This document shows, one piece after another, positions 1 to 8,283 of a stretch of DNA of 38,824 bases. Both the position numbers and the translations under genes were made by a program. The stretch covers positions 1 to 38,824 of the forward strand of contig MFJM01000023.1 in assembly GCA_001779205.1 (NCBI GenBank). The letters are read 5' to 3'. Within the stretch, counting starts at the first letter, position 1. Each line of letters begins with the position of its first letter. The notes under the pieces are model-generated. The model made no database searches, had not been told where the DNA came from, and was given only the letters and a program-made list of their open reading frames with translations. This DNA is from Candidatus Gottesmanbacteria bacterium RIFCSPHIGHO2_02_FULL_39_14. GTDB taxonomy: Bacteria > Patescibacteriota > Microgenomatia > 2-02-FULL-39-11.

Positions 1-2
1 CC

Positions 3-842
3 TGGACTTCTTTTATTAATAGCATCAGGGAATTAAAGCTAAACGATTTAAAATTTATCAAATCCCGACGTGAAGTTGTGCAAAATACAGCTCCGGTTAT
101 TAATTTATTGTTACCGGTATTTAATTATTTAAAAAAGAACAGCAATCCGATTGATTACCTTTCGATGAATCAGAAAAATAAAAATACCTGGTTAATTAAT
201 CATCCGTTAGTAAATCCAGTCAATCTTCCTTTAAATAATACAATCTCCGGAAAAAACTTTGACACTTTGCGTTACATAAACGTTGTTGATCCGTCTAAAC
301 AAGAAAAAAGAAATGGAGATTGGCTTGACGGCAAGCCGGTCAGCAATGAAAAGGTTAAAGAAGGTGATGGCATAATTTTAACCGAAAGCAGCCAAATAAA
401 TGGCTTGAATAACTTAATCATCAGCGGCAATCATCAAGATGCGATTGCTTCAAAAGAGGCAATAAAGGAAATATTAAAGTTCTTGGATTTGCCTGAAATT
501 GAGGTAACAAAAGAATCTGTTGTTCCCGATTTATCCGAAAAAACTATATTATCAATTACTTCGGATAACGATTTAAATATGGTTTTACAGGGAACGGATA
601 AATCCCTAGCCGAAAGTGAAGCAAATATCTTGATTAAAATAGATCCAAGTGAAGGAACTTATAATTTAAGAATAAAAGCAAATCAGAATACAAACAATAC
701 TCTATATACAATGCTTCTAAAAAAGGAGGAAGAAGTTAAGAATCAAATATTTCAACTTAAACTTAAGAAGAATCAATGGACAGAATTTAAACTTATTTAT
801 TCTCCTACAAAACCAGCTATTTTTCAGCTTTTACCGATATAA
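3..842 (+). CDS. C-terminal part of a probable alpha/beta hydrolase (5' end outside window)
   Basis: The reading frame is open to the left edge of the window, so this is the 3' part of a longer gene. A GTG at 78 is only an internal codon. The segment with GDGII followed about 25 residues later by SGNHQDAI and an amphipathic helix resembles the end of PGAP1/LCAT-like alpha/beta hydrolases, where a GDGTV motif precedes the catalytic histidine near SG.SH. On that reading the histidine of GNHQDA would be the catalytic one. The serine nucleophile would lie outside the window. The last ~120 residues look like an extra beta-rich domain (many Asn, Lys, Ile and short strands), perhaps extracellular. 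The gene stops 6 bases before the 3' end of the tRNA, which lies on the other strand. The family call is an inference from short motifs; an unrelated surface protein is possible. Confidence 0.5.
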   Translation, partial: WTSFINSIRELKLNDLKFIKSRREVVQNTAPVINLLLPVFNYLKKNSNPIDYLSMNQKNKNTWLINHPLVNPVNLPLNNTISGKNFDTLRYINVVDPSKQEKRNGDWLDGKPVSNEKVKEGDGIILTESSQINGLNNLIISGNHQDAIASKEAIKEILKFLDLPEIEVTKESVVPDLSEKTILSITSDNDLNMVLQGTDKSLAESEANILIKIDPSEGTYNLRIKANQNTNNTLYTMLLKKEEEVKNQIFQLKLKKNQWTEFKLIYSPTKPAIFQLLPI

Positions 843-848
843 ATTGGG

Positions 849-923
849 TGCTCGCGCCTGGATTTGAACCAGGGACCTTTCGGATGTGAACCGAACGCTC
901 TAGGCCTTCTGAGCTACGCGAGC
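849..923 (-). tRNA. tRNA-Val (anticodon CAC)
   Basis: A full cloverleaf can be folded by eye on the minus strand: 7-bp acceptor stem (GCTCGCG with CGCGAGC), a D stem GCTC/GAGC with a 10-base loop, anticodon stem TTCGG/CCGAA with loop TTCACAT, a 5-base variable region, and T stem CCTGG/CCAGG with loop TTCAAAT. Loop position 33 is T, so the anticodon is CAC, which reads GTG valine codons. The discriminator is A. The bases after it read CCC, so the 3' CCA is not encoded and must be added by a nucleotidyltransferase. It is the only tRNA in the window. Confidence 0.93.
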
Positions 924-933
924 AATTTGTTAC

Positions 934-963
934 ATTATAACGAAATGAGTCTTGCCATAGCAA
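934..963 (-). promoter_or_regulatory. Promoter of the tRNA-Val gene
   Basis: On the minus strand there is a -35-like TTGCTA (958-963), an 18-base spacer and a perfect -10 TATAAT (934-939). Transcription would start around 927, a few bases before the tRNA 5' end at 923. The -35 hexamer directly touches the -35 of the opposite lepB promoter. Confidence 0.65.
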
Positions 964-981
964 CACAAATATACCTATAAT
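952..981 (+). promoter_or_regulatory. Promoter of lepB (very short or no leader)
   Basis: On the plus strand there is TTGCCA (952-957), an 18-base spacer and a perfect TATAAT (976-981). The -10 ends only 5 bases before the lepB ATG at 987, so the predicted start of transcription falls at or next to the start codon, which would give a leaderless mRNA. No Shine-Dalgarno sequence is present, in line with this. Confidence 0.6.
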
Positions 982-986
982 AAATC

Positions 987-1700
987 ATGCCAATTAGCAA
1001 AAATAATAAACCTTCTGTTGTCCTAAACCTACCTAAAAACGAACAACAAAGTCATGTAGCTGTAACTAAAAATACAGTGAATTATGAAGAAGAAGATGAA
1101 AATTTAAAGACAAAAGAATCCTTTATTGTGATTAAACTTTTTAAATCAACCTTAAACTTCTTTTTTGATTTCCTGGAAACGATTGTGGTGGCCTTATCCG
1201 TTTTTGTGGTAATTTATCTTTTTGTCATGCAACCTCATGAAGTTAAAGGCAGCTCTATGGAACCGAGTTTTAAAAACAACGAATATATTATTACTGACAA
1301 AATAAGTTACCGCTTGGGTGAACCACAAAGGGGAGAAGTAGTTATTTTTAAAGCTCCCGTCAATCCTGATGTTGATTATATTAAAAGAATTATAGGCTTA
1401 CCAGGTGAAAAAATAATGGTCAGCAAAGGAAAAGTATATATAAATAACAAATTATTAAACGAACCATACCTTGATGAAATTACTCCTCTTTTTCCCGGCG
1501 GTTATATTGAGGATGGGGAGGTCATAAGCATTCCCGAAGATCATTATTTTGTAATGGGTGATAACAGACCGCACAGTTCCGATTCCAGAGAATTTGGGCC
1601 GATTAACAAGAAACTTATTATAGGAAAAGCAGTTTTCAGATATTGGCCGATTAATGAGCTTGGTATAGTCCCCCGTATCAGTTATCGCCTGGGAGTTTAA
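987..1700 (+). CDS. lepB: Signal peptidase I
   Basis: Type I signal peptidase, a membrane serine protease with a Ser/Lys dyad that removes signal peptides from exported proteins. The 237-residue protein has a ~55-residue charged cytoplasmic N-terminus, one membrane segment (about 62-81), and then the S26 catalytic domain. The nucleophile is Ser90 in GSSMEP. The general base is Lys133 in DYIKRIIGLPGE. The conserved box GDNRPHSSDSREFG lies at 191-204. One N-terminal membrane helix is the usual Gram-positive layout, and the acidic stretch EEED before it is unusual. Start: ATG at 987, just behind a strong -10. The last 23 bases overlap the end of parB, which converges from the other strand, so no separate terminator fits between them. 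Confidence 0.95.
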   Translation: MPISKNNKPSVVLNLPKNEQQSHVAVTKNTVNYEEEDENLKTKESFIVIKLFKSTLNFFFDFLETIVVALSVFVVIYLFVMQPHEVKGSSMEPSFKNNEYIITDKISYRLGEPQRGEVVIFKAPVNPDVDYIKRIIGLPGEKIMVSKGKVYINNKLLNEPYLDEITPLFPGGYIEDGEVISIPEDHYFVMGDNRPHSSDSREFGPINKKLIIGKAVFRYWPINELGIVPRISYRLGV

Positions 1701-2511
1701 GAAGAAGCTGATGCATTTTTTTGACAGCCATGGTAGTATCTTCAGGTTTACCCCTGAAAATAATTTGTATTTTAGCAGAAACAGTTGATTGGTTAACCTT
1801 AACAATAGTTTTGAGCCTTTCTGATAATTGTTTGGCGAAAGACTCCAGCTCGATACTTTGAATTCTTTCTTCACCTTTTCTGACGGGAAGAGATTTTTCT
1901 TCTTTTATTCTTCTGACCAAATCCTCAGTCCGACGGACCGAAGATCCTTCGGTCAATATTTTCTTATAAGCACCTATCATCAGCTTAACATCTCCAAGAC
2001 CAGCTAGGGCTCTGGCATGTCCTTCGGATAGATCTTCCGAAATCAATCCGTCTTTAATTGCATCAGGCAATGTTAGAAGTCTGAGGGTATTAGAAACATA
2101 TGCCGGACTTTTACCTATTCTCTTGGAAATTTCCGTTACCGTCATATTATAATCGTCAATAAGCCTATGAAAACCCTGCGCCCTTTCAATGGGATTGAGA
2201 TCTTCCCTCTGAACGTTTTCCACCAGTGCCAACTCCAACATGCCCCTGGTATCGGTTTCTTTAACTACAACAGGTATGCTTTTGAGACCGACTATTTTTG
2301 CTGCCCTCCAACGTCTTTCGCCGGCAATGATTTGATATCCGGCAGGAGTTTTGGCTACAACCAAAGGTTCAAGAATACCATGCTCTTTGATTGATTCTAC
2401 CAAGTCGACTAATGACTCACTTTTTATAAGATTTCTAACCTGAAGAGGATTAGGTTGTAACAGATTTACATCCAATTGAATCAATTCCTGAAAAATTGAC
2501 TGTTCTGCCAT
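1678..2511 (-). CDS. parB: Chromosome partitioning protein ParB (Spo0J family)
   Basis: ParB binds parS sites near the origin, acts as a CTP-dependent clamp and helps segregate chromosomes with ParA. The 277-residue protein has the N-terminal ParB/Sulfiredoxin domain with GERRWRA (64-70, CTP-binding box) and ENVQRED (98-104), followed by a helix-turn-helix DNA-binding region (about 120-145, with EISKRIGKSPAYVSN) and a shorter C-terminal dimerisation domain. No ParA gene and no parS-like palindrome was seen in this window, so the partner must be elsewhere. It is the last gene of the minus-strand series, 4 bases after rpmA, probably co-transcribed with rplU-rpmA. Its 3' end overlaps the 3' end of lepB. 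Confidence 0.94.
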   Translation of the reverse strand: MAEQSIFQELIQLDVNLLQPNPLQVRNLIKSESLVDLVESIKEHGILEPLVVAKTPAGYQIIAGERRWRAAKIVGLKSIPVVVKETDTRGMLELALVENVQREDLNPIERAQGFHRLIDDYNMTVTEISKRIGKSPAYVSNTLRLLTLPDAIKDGLISEDLSEGHARALAGLGDVKLMIGAYKKILTEGSSVRRTEDLVRRIKEEKSLPVRKGEERIQSIELESFAKQLSERLKTIVKVNQSTVSAKIQIIFRGKPEDTTMAVKKMHQLLLKLPGDN

Positions 2512-2515
2512 ACGT

Positions 2516-2761
2516 TTAAATCACTTCAATTATTTGGTGACTGAGCTTTTTTTTAAAATTTATAATACCTTCTTTTACGGCGAAAAGAGTAAAATCTTTA
2601 CCCATTTTAACCCCAATACCTGCATGAAATTTTGTACCCTTTTGCCGAATAATAATATTTCCCGGGATTACCTTCTCTCCACCGAAGATTTTTACACCCA
2701 ATCTTTTAGAAGTAGAGTCGCGATTGCCTTTGGTAGTTCCTCCGGTTTTTATATGTGCCAT
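2516..2761 (-). CDS. rpmA: 50S ribosomal protein L27
   Basis: Ribosomal protein bL27, whose N-terminal tail reaches towards the peptidyl transferase centre. It has 81 residues, close to the usual 84-90. It shows the family pattern [15 protein letters not shown]...[28 protein letters not shown]. The N-terminus begins directly with MAHIKTGG, so there is no cleavable Firmicutes-type extension. It lies 55 bases downstream of rplU, the usual L21-L27 order, but the small ORF often found between them is missing. Upstream bases include AAGG about 9 bases before the ATG, a weak ribosome binding site. Confidence 0.96.
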   Translation of the reverse strand: MAHIKTGGTTKGNRDSTSKRLGVKIFGGEKVIPGNIIIRQKGTKFHAGIGVKMGKDFTLFAVKEGIINFKKKLSHQIIEVI

Positions 2762-2788
2762 ATGAATACCCTTGTCAAAATTCCTTTC

Positions 2789-2803
2789 TGGAGTTTACCT
2801 CCA
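2789..2803 (-). other. Small hairpin in the rplU-rpmA spacer
   Basis: TGGAG and CTCCA form a 5-bp stem around a 5-base loop, between the rplU stop and the rpmA start. It has no T-run behind it, so it is not a normal terminator. It could modulate translation or RNA processing of rpmA, or be chance. Confidence 0.25.
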
Positions 2804-2816
2804 CTTTTCAGATGTG

Positions 2817-3146
2817 TCAAGAAATTTTTTTCACAGCTTTAATATCATTAACTTCTATATCTGTTAAGTAAGGTCTGAAGCCTATTTTTCTTCTGTAATG
2901 AACTTTTGATTTAAATTTCATAACCTGGATTTTATCTCCCTTATATTGTCTGATAATTTTGCCTGACAATTTAATACCCGTGACAATAGGCGAACCAATT
3001 AACAGAGAATCATCCATTCGCACGAGCAGAATTTTTTCAAAATTATATTTTTCTCCTTCTTTTTGCGGAACTTTATCAACGGTAACTATTTTTCCCGGAT
3101 TAAGTATATATTGTTTACCACCGATATCAGCGATAGCGTATTTCAT
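2817..3146 (-). CDS. rplU: 50S ribosomal protein L21
   Basis: Ribosomal protein bL21, which binds 23S rRNA in the large subunit. It has 109 residues, typical for the family (about 100-105). Diagnostic parts are the N-terminal YAIADIGGKQY, the central G..V.GPI-like segment around LLIGSPIVTGIKL, and the C-terminal KFKSKVHYRRKIGFRPYLTDIEV, the RNA-binding region. It is followed by rpmA and parB in the same direction. A promoter inside the end of rodA (TTGTGA, 17 bases, TATAAT) lies just ahead of the ATG, so the ribosomal genes can be expressed separately from rodA. Confidence 0.96.
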   Translation of the reverse strand: MKYAIADIGGKQYILNPGKIVTVDKVPQKEGEKYNFEKILLVRMDDSLLIGSPIVTGIKLSGKIIRQYKGDKIQVMKFKSKVHYRRKIGFRPYLTDIEVNDIKAVKKIS

Positions 3147-3154
3147 GAATGTCT

Positions 3155-3183
3155 ATTATAGATGATAAATTATCTTATCACAA
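3155..3183 (-). promoter_or_regulatory. Promoter of rplU-rpmA-parB
   Basis: Minus strand: -35-like TTGTGA (3178-3183), 17-base spacer, perfect TATAAT (3155-3160). The -10 ends 8 bases before the rplU ATG at 3146, so the leader would be nearly absent. The -35 sits inside the last codons of rodA. Confidence 0.55.
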
Positions 3184-4240
3184 GGAGCTTTTTAGGTATG
3201 ACGGAGGTTAAACTGGAAACTAAACCAAGACTGATATAGGTACTGACAATGGAACTTCCGCCGTATGACAGCAAAGGTAAAGTGATACCGGTAATCGGCA
3301 GGAGTCCTAAATTCATAGCAATATTAATGAAAATTTGAGCAAATATCTGACAAAAAATTCCGACAGCCAACAGCCGTCCTAGTCGGTATTCAGAATTTAG
3401 GGCTATTAGTAATATTCTGACCAGAATAATGATATATAAAATGAGAAGTATAAAACCACCGAAAAATCCTAATGACTCTACCAGGGAAGCAAAAATAAAA
3501 TCTGTCTGGTATTCGGGCAGAAAAAGAAGACGACTTTGTGTTCCACGTCCGAGACCTAAGCCGGCCAGACCTCCAGATCCAATGGCGATCATAGACTGGA
3601 TAGCATTATAACCGGCACCTGAGGGATCCAAATTAGGATTGATAAAAGAAAACAGACGCTGCTTTTGATAATCCTTTAAGATTAACCAAATGCCGGGTAA
3701 TAATGTAAAAAAAGATAAAAAACCGGTTAACAAAATTGAGATATAAACACCAGATATAATAAGAAGTCCGGTAAAGAAGGAAAGATAAATTATGGCATTA
3801 CCCAAATCAGGTTGAAGAAATATTAATACCAGAAACGGCAAAAAACCCAATGTATAGCCGACAATAGAGACAGGACCCGGCTGATTATCTTTACTTAAGA
3901 ACGAGGCGAAGGTGATGATGATCAACGGCTTTAATATTTCTGATGGCTGAAGGATAAAAAATCCAAAATCAATCCAACGGTGAGCACCGCGGATTTGGGG
4001 GAGGAGAAAAATAATCAGTAAAAAAATTACAGAAAAGATATAAAACTGGAAAGTATATTTTGGGATGAACCTAATGTCAAGTGAAGTGAACATCAGATAT
4101 AAGAAGACACCAATAAGAGAATAAATTAACTGGGGACCGGCAAGATTGGGACTAGTGGACAGAAGTAGAAAGATACTGATGCCGGAAATACTTAATGAAG
4201 GCAAGAGAAGAAAAGGATCTAGCCTTCGGAAATAATTCAT
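3170..4240 (-). CDS. rodA: RodA-type SEDS peptidoglycan polymerase
   Basis: SEDS-family glycosyltransferase that polymerises lipid II into glycan strands in the membrane, usually with a class B PBP during elongation. The protein is 356 residues with about ten membrane segments. Family marks are GAHRWIDFGFFILQPSE, FLQPDLGNA, GAGYNAIQSMIAIGSGG, FLPEYQTDFIFA (with the conserved Asp) and the C-terminal PLLSYGGSSIV. RodA rather than FtsW is preferred because a second SEDS gene lies inside the dcw cluster (11427-12539), and this one is short and lacks a long N-terminus. Its ATG overlaps the ileS stop (ATGA), so translation is probably coupled to ileS. No elongation-type PBP2 gene is beside it. Confidence 0.88.
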   Translation of the reverse strand: MNYFRRLDPFLLLPSLSISGISIFLLLSTSPNLAGPQLIYSLIGVFLYLMFTSLDIRFIPKYTFQFYIFSVIFLLIIFLLPQIRGAHRWIDFGFFILQPSEILKPLIIITFASFLSKDNQPGPVSIVGYTLGFLPFLVLIFLQPDLGNAIIYLSFFTGLLIISGVYISILLTGFLSFFTLLPGIWLILKDYQKQRLFSFINPNLDPSGAGYNAIQSMIAIGSGGLAGLGLGRGTQSRLLFLPEYQTDFIFASLVESLGFFGGFILLILYIIILVRILLIALNSEYRLGRLLAVGIFCQIFAQIFINIAMNLGLLPITGITLPLLSYGGSSIVSTYISLGLVSSLTSVIPKKLLVIR

Positions 4241-7179
4241 ACCTTAATTATTTTATCATCGTCCCCTTTTTCCAATTCTACAGCCAGCGTTTCTCTTTTG
4301 ATATAATCTGTATATTCCTCAGGCCAACTTTTTAGAGTAAGAATTATTTTGTCAGTTATTAAGAAACCCAAATCTTTTCGTTTGATTTGAATATTTCTGA
4401 CCAGTTCCCTAGCTTCTCCTTCTTTATCAAGAAGGTCTTTTGATACTTTGACTTCTTTTGCCGGATAAATAAGGTTACCGTTTATAAAAAGGTTTTTAAT
4501 GTTCAGCTCGGTTAAGACAATTTGCCAAAGTTGATCATTGACCTTTTTCAATCTATTGTCTGATTTTATTTCCAGTTTGATTAGAGGCTGGCGAACTTTT
4601 ATTCCTTTTTCCTTTCTCTGTCTATGTCCTTTTTCAACTAACTTTCTTACCCATATCATTTGATTTTCCAATTTTTTATCAATCAATTGTTTATTAACAA
4701 CTGGCCAACTAGAAAGATGTACGGATATTCCATCTGTCAGGTTAAGGAATATATTTTCGCTCAGAAAAGGAATAAATGGCGAAAGAATCTTGGATAAAGT
4801 CAACTGAATTGTATATAAAGTCCGATAACAGTTATTTTTATCTTCCAAATAATTGGAAGTCGGACCTACCCTGTCTCTGGAACGCCGGACGTACCACTGT
4901 GAGAGATCAGTAACAAAATCTTCCAAAGTTAAAGAGGCATTATGAACATCATAAATCAATAAAGAATCATTAACTGTAATTAAGATTGAATTTAATCGGG
5001 AAAGTATCCAACGATCGAGAAGGTTTGGCACAGTCAGGTAGTTTTTCTGATCAGGGATAAATCCGTCGATATTGGCATAGGTTATAAAAAAATTATAGAC
5101 ATTCCATAAAAGCAGGTGGAATTTTCTTCTGGTTTCGTCGGCTCTTTTAAAGCCGAAGAGAATATTCTGTTCAGGATCCTGCTTAACAAACATCCAGCGC
5201 ATAACATCTACACCAATTTTATCGGCTGCAGTATTGAATTCGATAGCGTTACCCCAGGATTTATGCATAGGCCGACTATCCTCACCCAAAAGCGTGGCAA
5301 ATCCCAGTACGGTTTTGAAGGGGTTAGTCTTTTCAAGAACAGTACCCATAACCAGAAGTGAATAGAACCAGTTTTTAAACTGACCAGGAAAAGATTCAGT
5401 GATAAAATCAGCCGGAAACCATTTTTTCCATTCAGATCTAGCAGTTTTATACAGAGGCGAACCCTGGTTGTTCTTAGTAATAGTGGAAAAACTTATTATC
5501 CCGGCATCCAGCCAGGGGTTGCCGACGTCAGCAATTCGTTCAACAGCGCTTTGACACTTAGTGCAGATTATTTTAACTTCATCAATCCAAGGTTTATGGG
5601 GTGAGTGGCCGGAAAACTTTTCCCAACCTTTGACGGCTTTTTTTTGTAATTCTTCTTTTCCGCCTATTACTTCAAAATAAGCACACTGTGAGCACTCATA
5701 GATAGGCAAAGCCAAACCCCAATAACGATTTTTTTTGGAGATCAACCAATCGTGCATGTTCTCCAACCAATCAAGTTCCCGTTGCCGACCAAAAGCAGGA
5801 AGCCATTTAATATGACGGCTAACGTCTTTCAACTGTTGTCTAAGAGTGCGTTTTTTATCGTCTGTGGGATCAATTTTATCCATAGCAATATACCACTCCT
5901 TGGCTACCTTCCAGACAAGCTCGGTCTTGCAGCGCCAGCAGCGGGGATAGCGATGTTTAATTTTTTGCGTTTTTAATAAAAAGTTACGACCTTCATTTTT
6001 TAAATAATCAAGAATTATTTCAGGTTGCCTTTTGGCATTTTTTCCTGATAACTGCCCAAAACCTTGCCGATAATCAGCATTATCACAAATTACAGGATTT
6101 ACCAAAGGAAGATTAAGCTTTTTGCCTAATTTAAAATCTTCCTCTCCGGTTGAAGGGGAGGTATGTACCAGACCAGTCCCCTCTTCTATGCTAATCGGCA
6201 TCAGCTTCTCATCGGTAACAACAACAGCATGAAACAATTCGGGACTTTTATTTTGGGCTTTGACGACATTAGGAAGATGATCATAAGGAGCAATATATTT
6301 AAGACCGGAAAGAGCTTCTCCTTTGACTTCTTTTACTATTTTAATATCAGATTGGGGAAAGACGGACTTAACCAAATCTTTGGCAACCCAATATTTATTT
6401 TGGTTAACTTCAACCAGCGAATAAGACAGGTCTTTCCCTACAGCAACAGCTGTATTGGCAGGAATAGTCCAGGGAGTAGTCGTCCAGACCGTGAGATATT
6501 CTTTATCACAGCCAATAATAGGAAATTTTAGATAAACAGTTTCATGAGATACTTCCTGATAATCTTCCGTTAAAATTTCGTGTTGGGAAATGGCTGTTTC
6601 GCATCTTGGACACCAGGGAACCACATCATTTCCTTTATAGATCCATCCTCTTTTCCAACAAACCTTCAAAAAATGCCAGATCATATAATTATTCTCATCC
6701 GACATGGTGTAATAAGAGTTTTGCCAATCCATGAAGTAGCCTAACCTGATGCTTTGTTTGGTTTGGATGGCAGCATATTTATAGACGCGTTCTCTACAGA
6801 GATTGACAAATTTAGAAATGGACTTTTCCTTGTCCCCGGCAACTAAATTCTCAATGTCTTTTTTGCTTTTTAAGCCAAGCTCTTTCTCTACTTCCACTTC
6901 AACCCAAAGACCCTGGCAATCAAAGCCATTTTGAAATCGCTGGTTAAATCCCTTAAGATTGAAGAAACGCTGCCAAAGATCTTTGTAAGTTCGTCCCCAA
7001 GCATGATGAACACCCATGGGATTATTAGCGGTTATCGGACCATCAAAAAAGGAAAACCGGTAGCTCGACCTTGTATTTTTATCGAGATATTTAGCCAGTA
7101 TATTATTTTTATGCCAATAAGCTAAAACTTCTTGTTCCAATCTTACAAAGTCTACATGAGGACTGACTGGTTTGAACAT
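4237..7179 (-). CDS. ileS: Isoleucyl-tRNA synthetase, divergent form
   Basis: Class I aminoacyl-tRNA synthetase charging tRNA-Ile, 980 residues, close to the family size. Visible parts are the Rossmann fold with a HIGH-type motif in the form GVHHAWGRTYKD (about 56-66), a zinc-like WCPRCETAISQHE, the editing (CP1) domain with WTTTPWTIPANTAVAVG and GTGLVHTSPSTGEEDF, a second pair CWRCKTELVW, and ECSQC/CTKCQ. The KMSKS-type loop reads PMHKSWGN (about 637-644), followed by the anticodon-binding domain. HHAW and MHKSW are departures from HIGH and KMSKS that I recall from Chloroflexi-like class I ligases. Valine or leucine specificity is less likely because of the editing-domain pattern and length. 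It lies 16 bases after ftsZ and overlaps rodA by 4 bases. Confidence 0.85.
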   Translation of the reverse strand: MFKPVSPHVDFVRLEQEVLAYWHKNNILAKYLDKNTRSSYRFSFFDGPITANNPMGVHHAWGRTYKDLWQRFFNLKGFNQRFQNGFDCQGLWVEVEVEKELGLKSKKDIENLVAGDKEKSISKFVNLCRERVYKYAAIQTKQSIRLGYFMDWQNSYYTMSDENNYMIWHFLKVCWKRGWIYKGNDVVPWCPRCETAISQHEILTEDYQEVSHETVYLKFPIIGCDKEYLTVWTTTPWTIPANTAVAVGKDLSYSLVEVNQNKYWVAKDLVKSVFPQSDIKIVKEVKGEALSGLKYIAPYDHLPNVVKAQNKSPELFHAVVVTDEKLMPISIEEGTGLVHTSPSTGEEDFKLGKKLNLPLVNPVICDNADYRQGFGQLSGKNAKRQPEIILDYLKNEGRNFLLKTQKIKHRYPRCWRCKTELVWKVAKEWYIAMDKIDPTDDKKRTLRQQLKDVSRHIKWLPAFGRQRELDWLENMHDWLISKKNRYWGLALPIYECSQCAYFEVIGGKEELQKKAVKGWEKFSGHSPHKPWIDEVKIICTKCQSAVERIADVGNPWLDAGIISFSTITKNNQGSPLYKTARSEWKKWFPADFITESFPGQFKNWFYSLLVMGTVLEKTNPFKTVLGFATLLGEDSRPMHKSWGNAIEFNTAADKIGVDVMRWMFVKQDPEQNILFGFKRADETRRKFHLLLWNVYNFFITYANIDGFIPDQKNYLTVPNLLDRWILSRLNSILITVNDSLLIYDVHNASLTLEDFVTDLSQWYVRRSRDRVGPTSNYLEDKNNCYRTLYTIQLTLSKILSPFIPFLSENIFLNLTDGISVHLSSWPVVNKQLIDKKLENQMIWVRKLVEKGHRQRKEKGIKVRQPLIKLEIKSDNRLKKVNDQLWQIVLTELNIKNLFINGNLIYPAKEVKVSKDLLDKEGEARELVRNIQIKRKDLGFLITDKIILTLKSWPEEYTDYIKRETLAVELEKGDDDKIIKV

Positions 7180-7195
7180 AAGGATAATGAGGCAA

Positions 7196-8281
7196 TTAAT
7201 GTTTTCCCTGTCTTAAAAAGGCGGGAATGTCCCATTCATCTTCATCTTCCCCGTTTTCCGGAATTAGAGATGTATCCGAAATTCCTTCAGTATCCGCTTT
7301 GACGGACAGTTCTCTCAACTTTTTCTTAGTTTCATCAAAACCGGTTGCCACAACCGTAATTTTTACCTGATCGACCATTTGCTCATCAATTGTAGCTCCA
7401 AAAATGATATTGGCATCAGGATCTACAGAGGCAGCGATTAATTTGGCGGCTTCATCAACTTCGTTCATAGTTAAGTCAGTGCCGCCGGTCACGTTAAAGA
7501 GAATTCCCTTAGCCCCGTCGATGGAGATTTCCAAAAGCGGAGAAGAAATAGCCATTCTGGCAGCCGCGGTAGCACGGTTCTCACCAACTCCTGTACCGAT
7601 TCCCATCAGGGCAGATCCGGCATTTTTCATGATCGTTCTGACATCGGCAAAATCAACATTGATTAAACCCGGTAAGGTAATAAGATCCGATATTCCGGTA
7701 ACACCCTGACCTAAAACGGAATCCACTATTTTAAAGGCGTCCACGAGAGTCATTTTTTTATCAACGACATCTAAAATTCTTTGATTGGGGATGACAATAA
7801 GGGTATCGACTTTTTCCTTAAGGTTGAGGATCCCTTCGTCGGCAGTTAACATACGTCTCGTGCCTTCAAAAGTAAACGGTTTGGTAACCACAGCGACAGT
7901 CAAACCATTATTTTCACGGGCAATTTCCGCAATAATCGGAGTGCCACCGGTTCCGGTACCTCCTCCCTCACCGCAAGTTAAAAATACCATATCAGAATCA
8001 AGTAAGGCTTCTTTTATCTTTTCCCGGGATTCTTCGGCAGCCTGACGGCCGATTTCCGGATCGCCTCCGGCACCCAAGCCCTTAGTCAGATCGTCTCCGA
8101 TTTGAATTTTGACGGGTGCGCTGCAGGTTAAAAGCGCCTGGGCATCAGTATTAATACCGATGAAATCAACACCCTGAACCTGGGTAGAATTCATCATAGA
8201 GTTGATGGCGTTACAGCCACCGCCTCCTATACCAACAACCTTAATCTTGGCAAATCTGGCAATATCAGGTTTTATTAACAT
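7196..8281 (-). CDS. ftsZ: Cell division protein FtsZ
   Basis: Tubulin-like GTPase that forms the Z-ring and recruits the division machinery. The 361-residue protein has the N-terminal GIGGGGCNAIN, the tubulin signature GEGGGTGTGGTP (104-114; Glu where Met is common), the synergy-loop region NVDFADVR, and a short acidic linker. The tail DIPAFLRQ (351-358) is the conserved peptide that binds FtsA and other partners. The linker is very short. It lies 2 bases downstream of ftsA, the classical order, so the two are almost certainly co-transcribed. The ATG has no clear Shine-Dalgarno sequence. Confidence 0.97.
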   Translation of the reverse strand: MLIKPDIARFAKIKVVGIGGGGCNAINSMMNSTQVQGVDFIGINTDAQALLTCSAPVKIQIGDDLTKGLGAGGDPEIGRQAAEESREKIKEALLDSDMVFLTCGEGGGTGTGGTPIIAEIARENNGLTVAVVTKPFTFEGTRRMLTADEGILNLKEKVDTLIVIPNQRILDVVDKKMTLVDAFKIVDSVLGQGVTGISDLITLPGLINVDFADVRTIMKNAGSALMGIGTGVGENRATAAARMAISSPLLEISIDGAKGILFNVTGGTDLTMNEVDEAAKLIAASVDPDANIIFGATIDEQMVDQVKITVVATGFDETKKKLRELSVKADTEGISDTSLIPENGEDEDEWDIPAFLRQGKH

Positions 8282-8283
8282 AA

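Noticed and set aside
1455-1874. Minus-strand open frame of 139 codons across the lepB/parB junction
   Set aside because: It lies antisense to lepB and in another frame of parB, has no recognisable motif, and its composition fits a chance frame.
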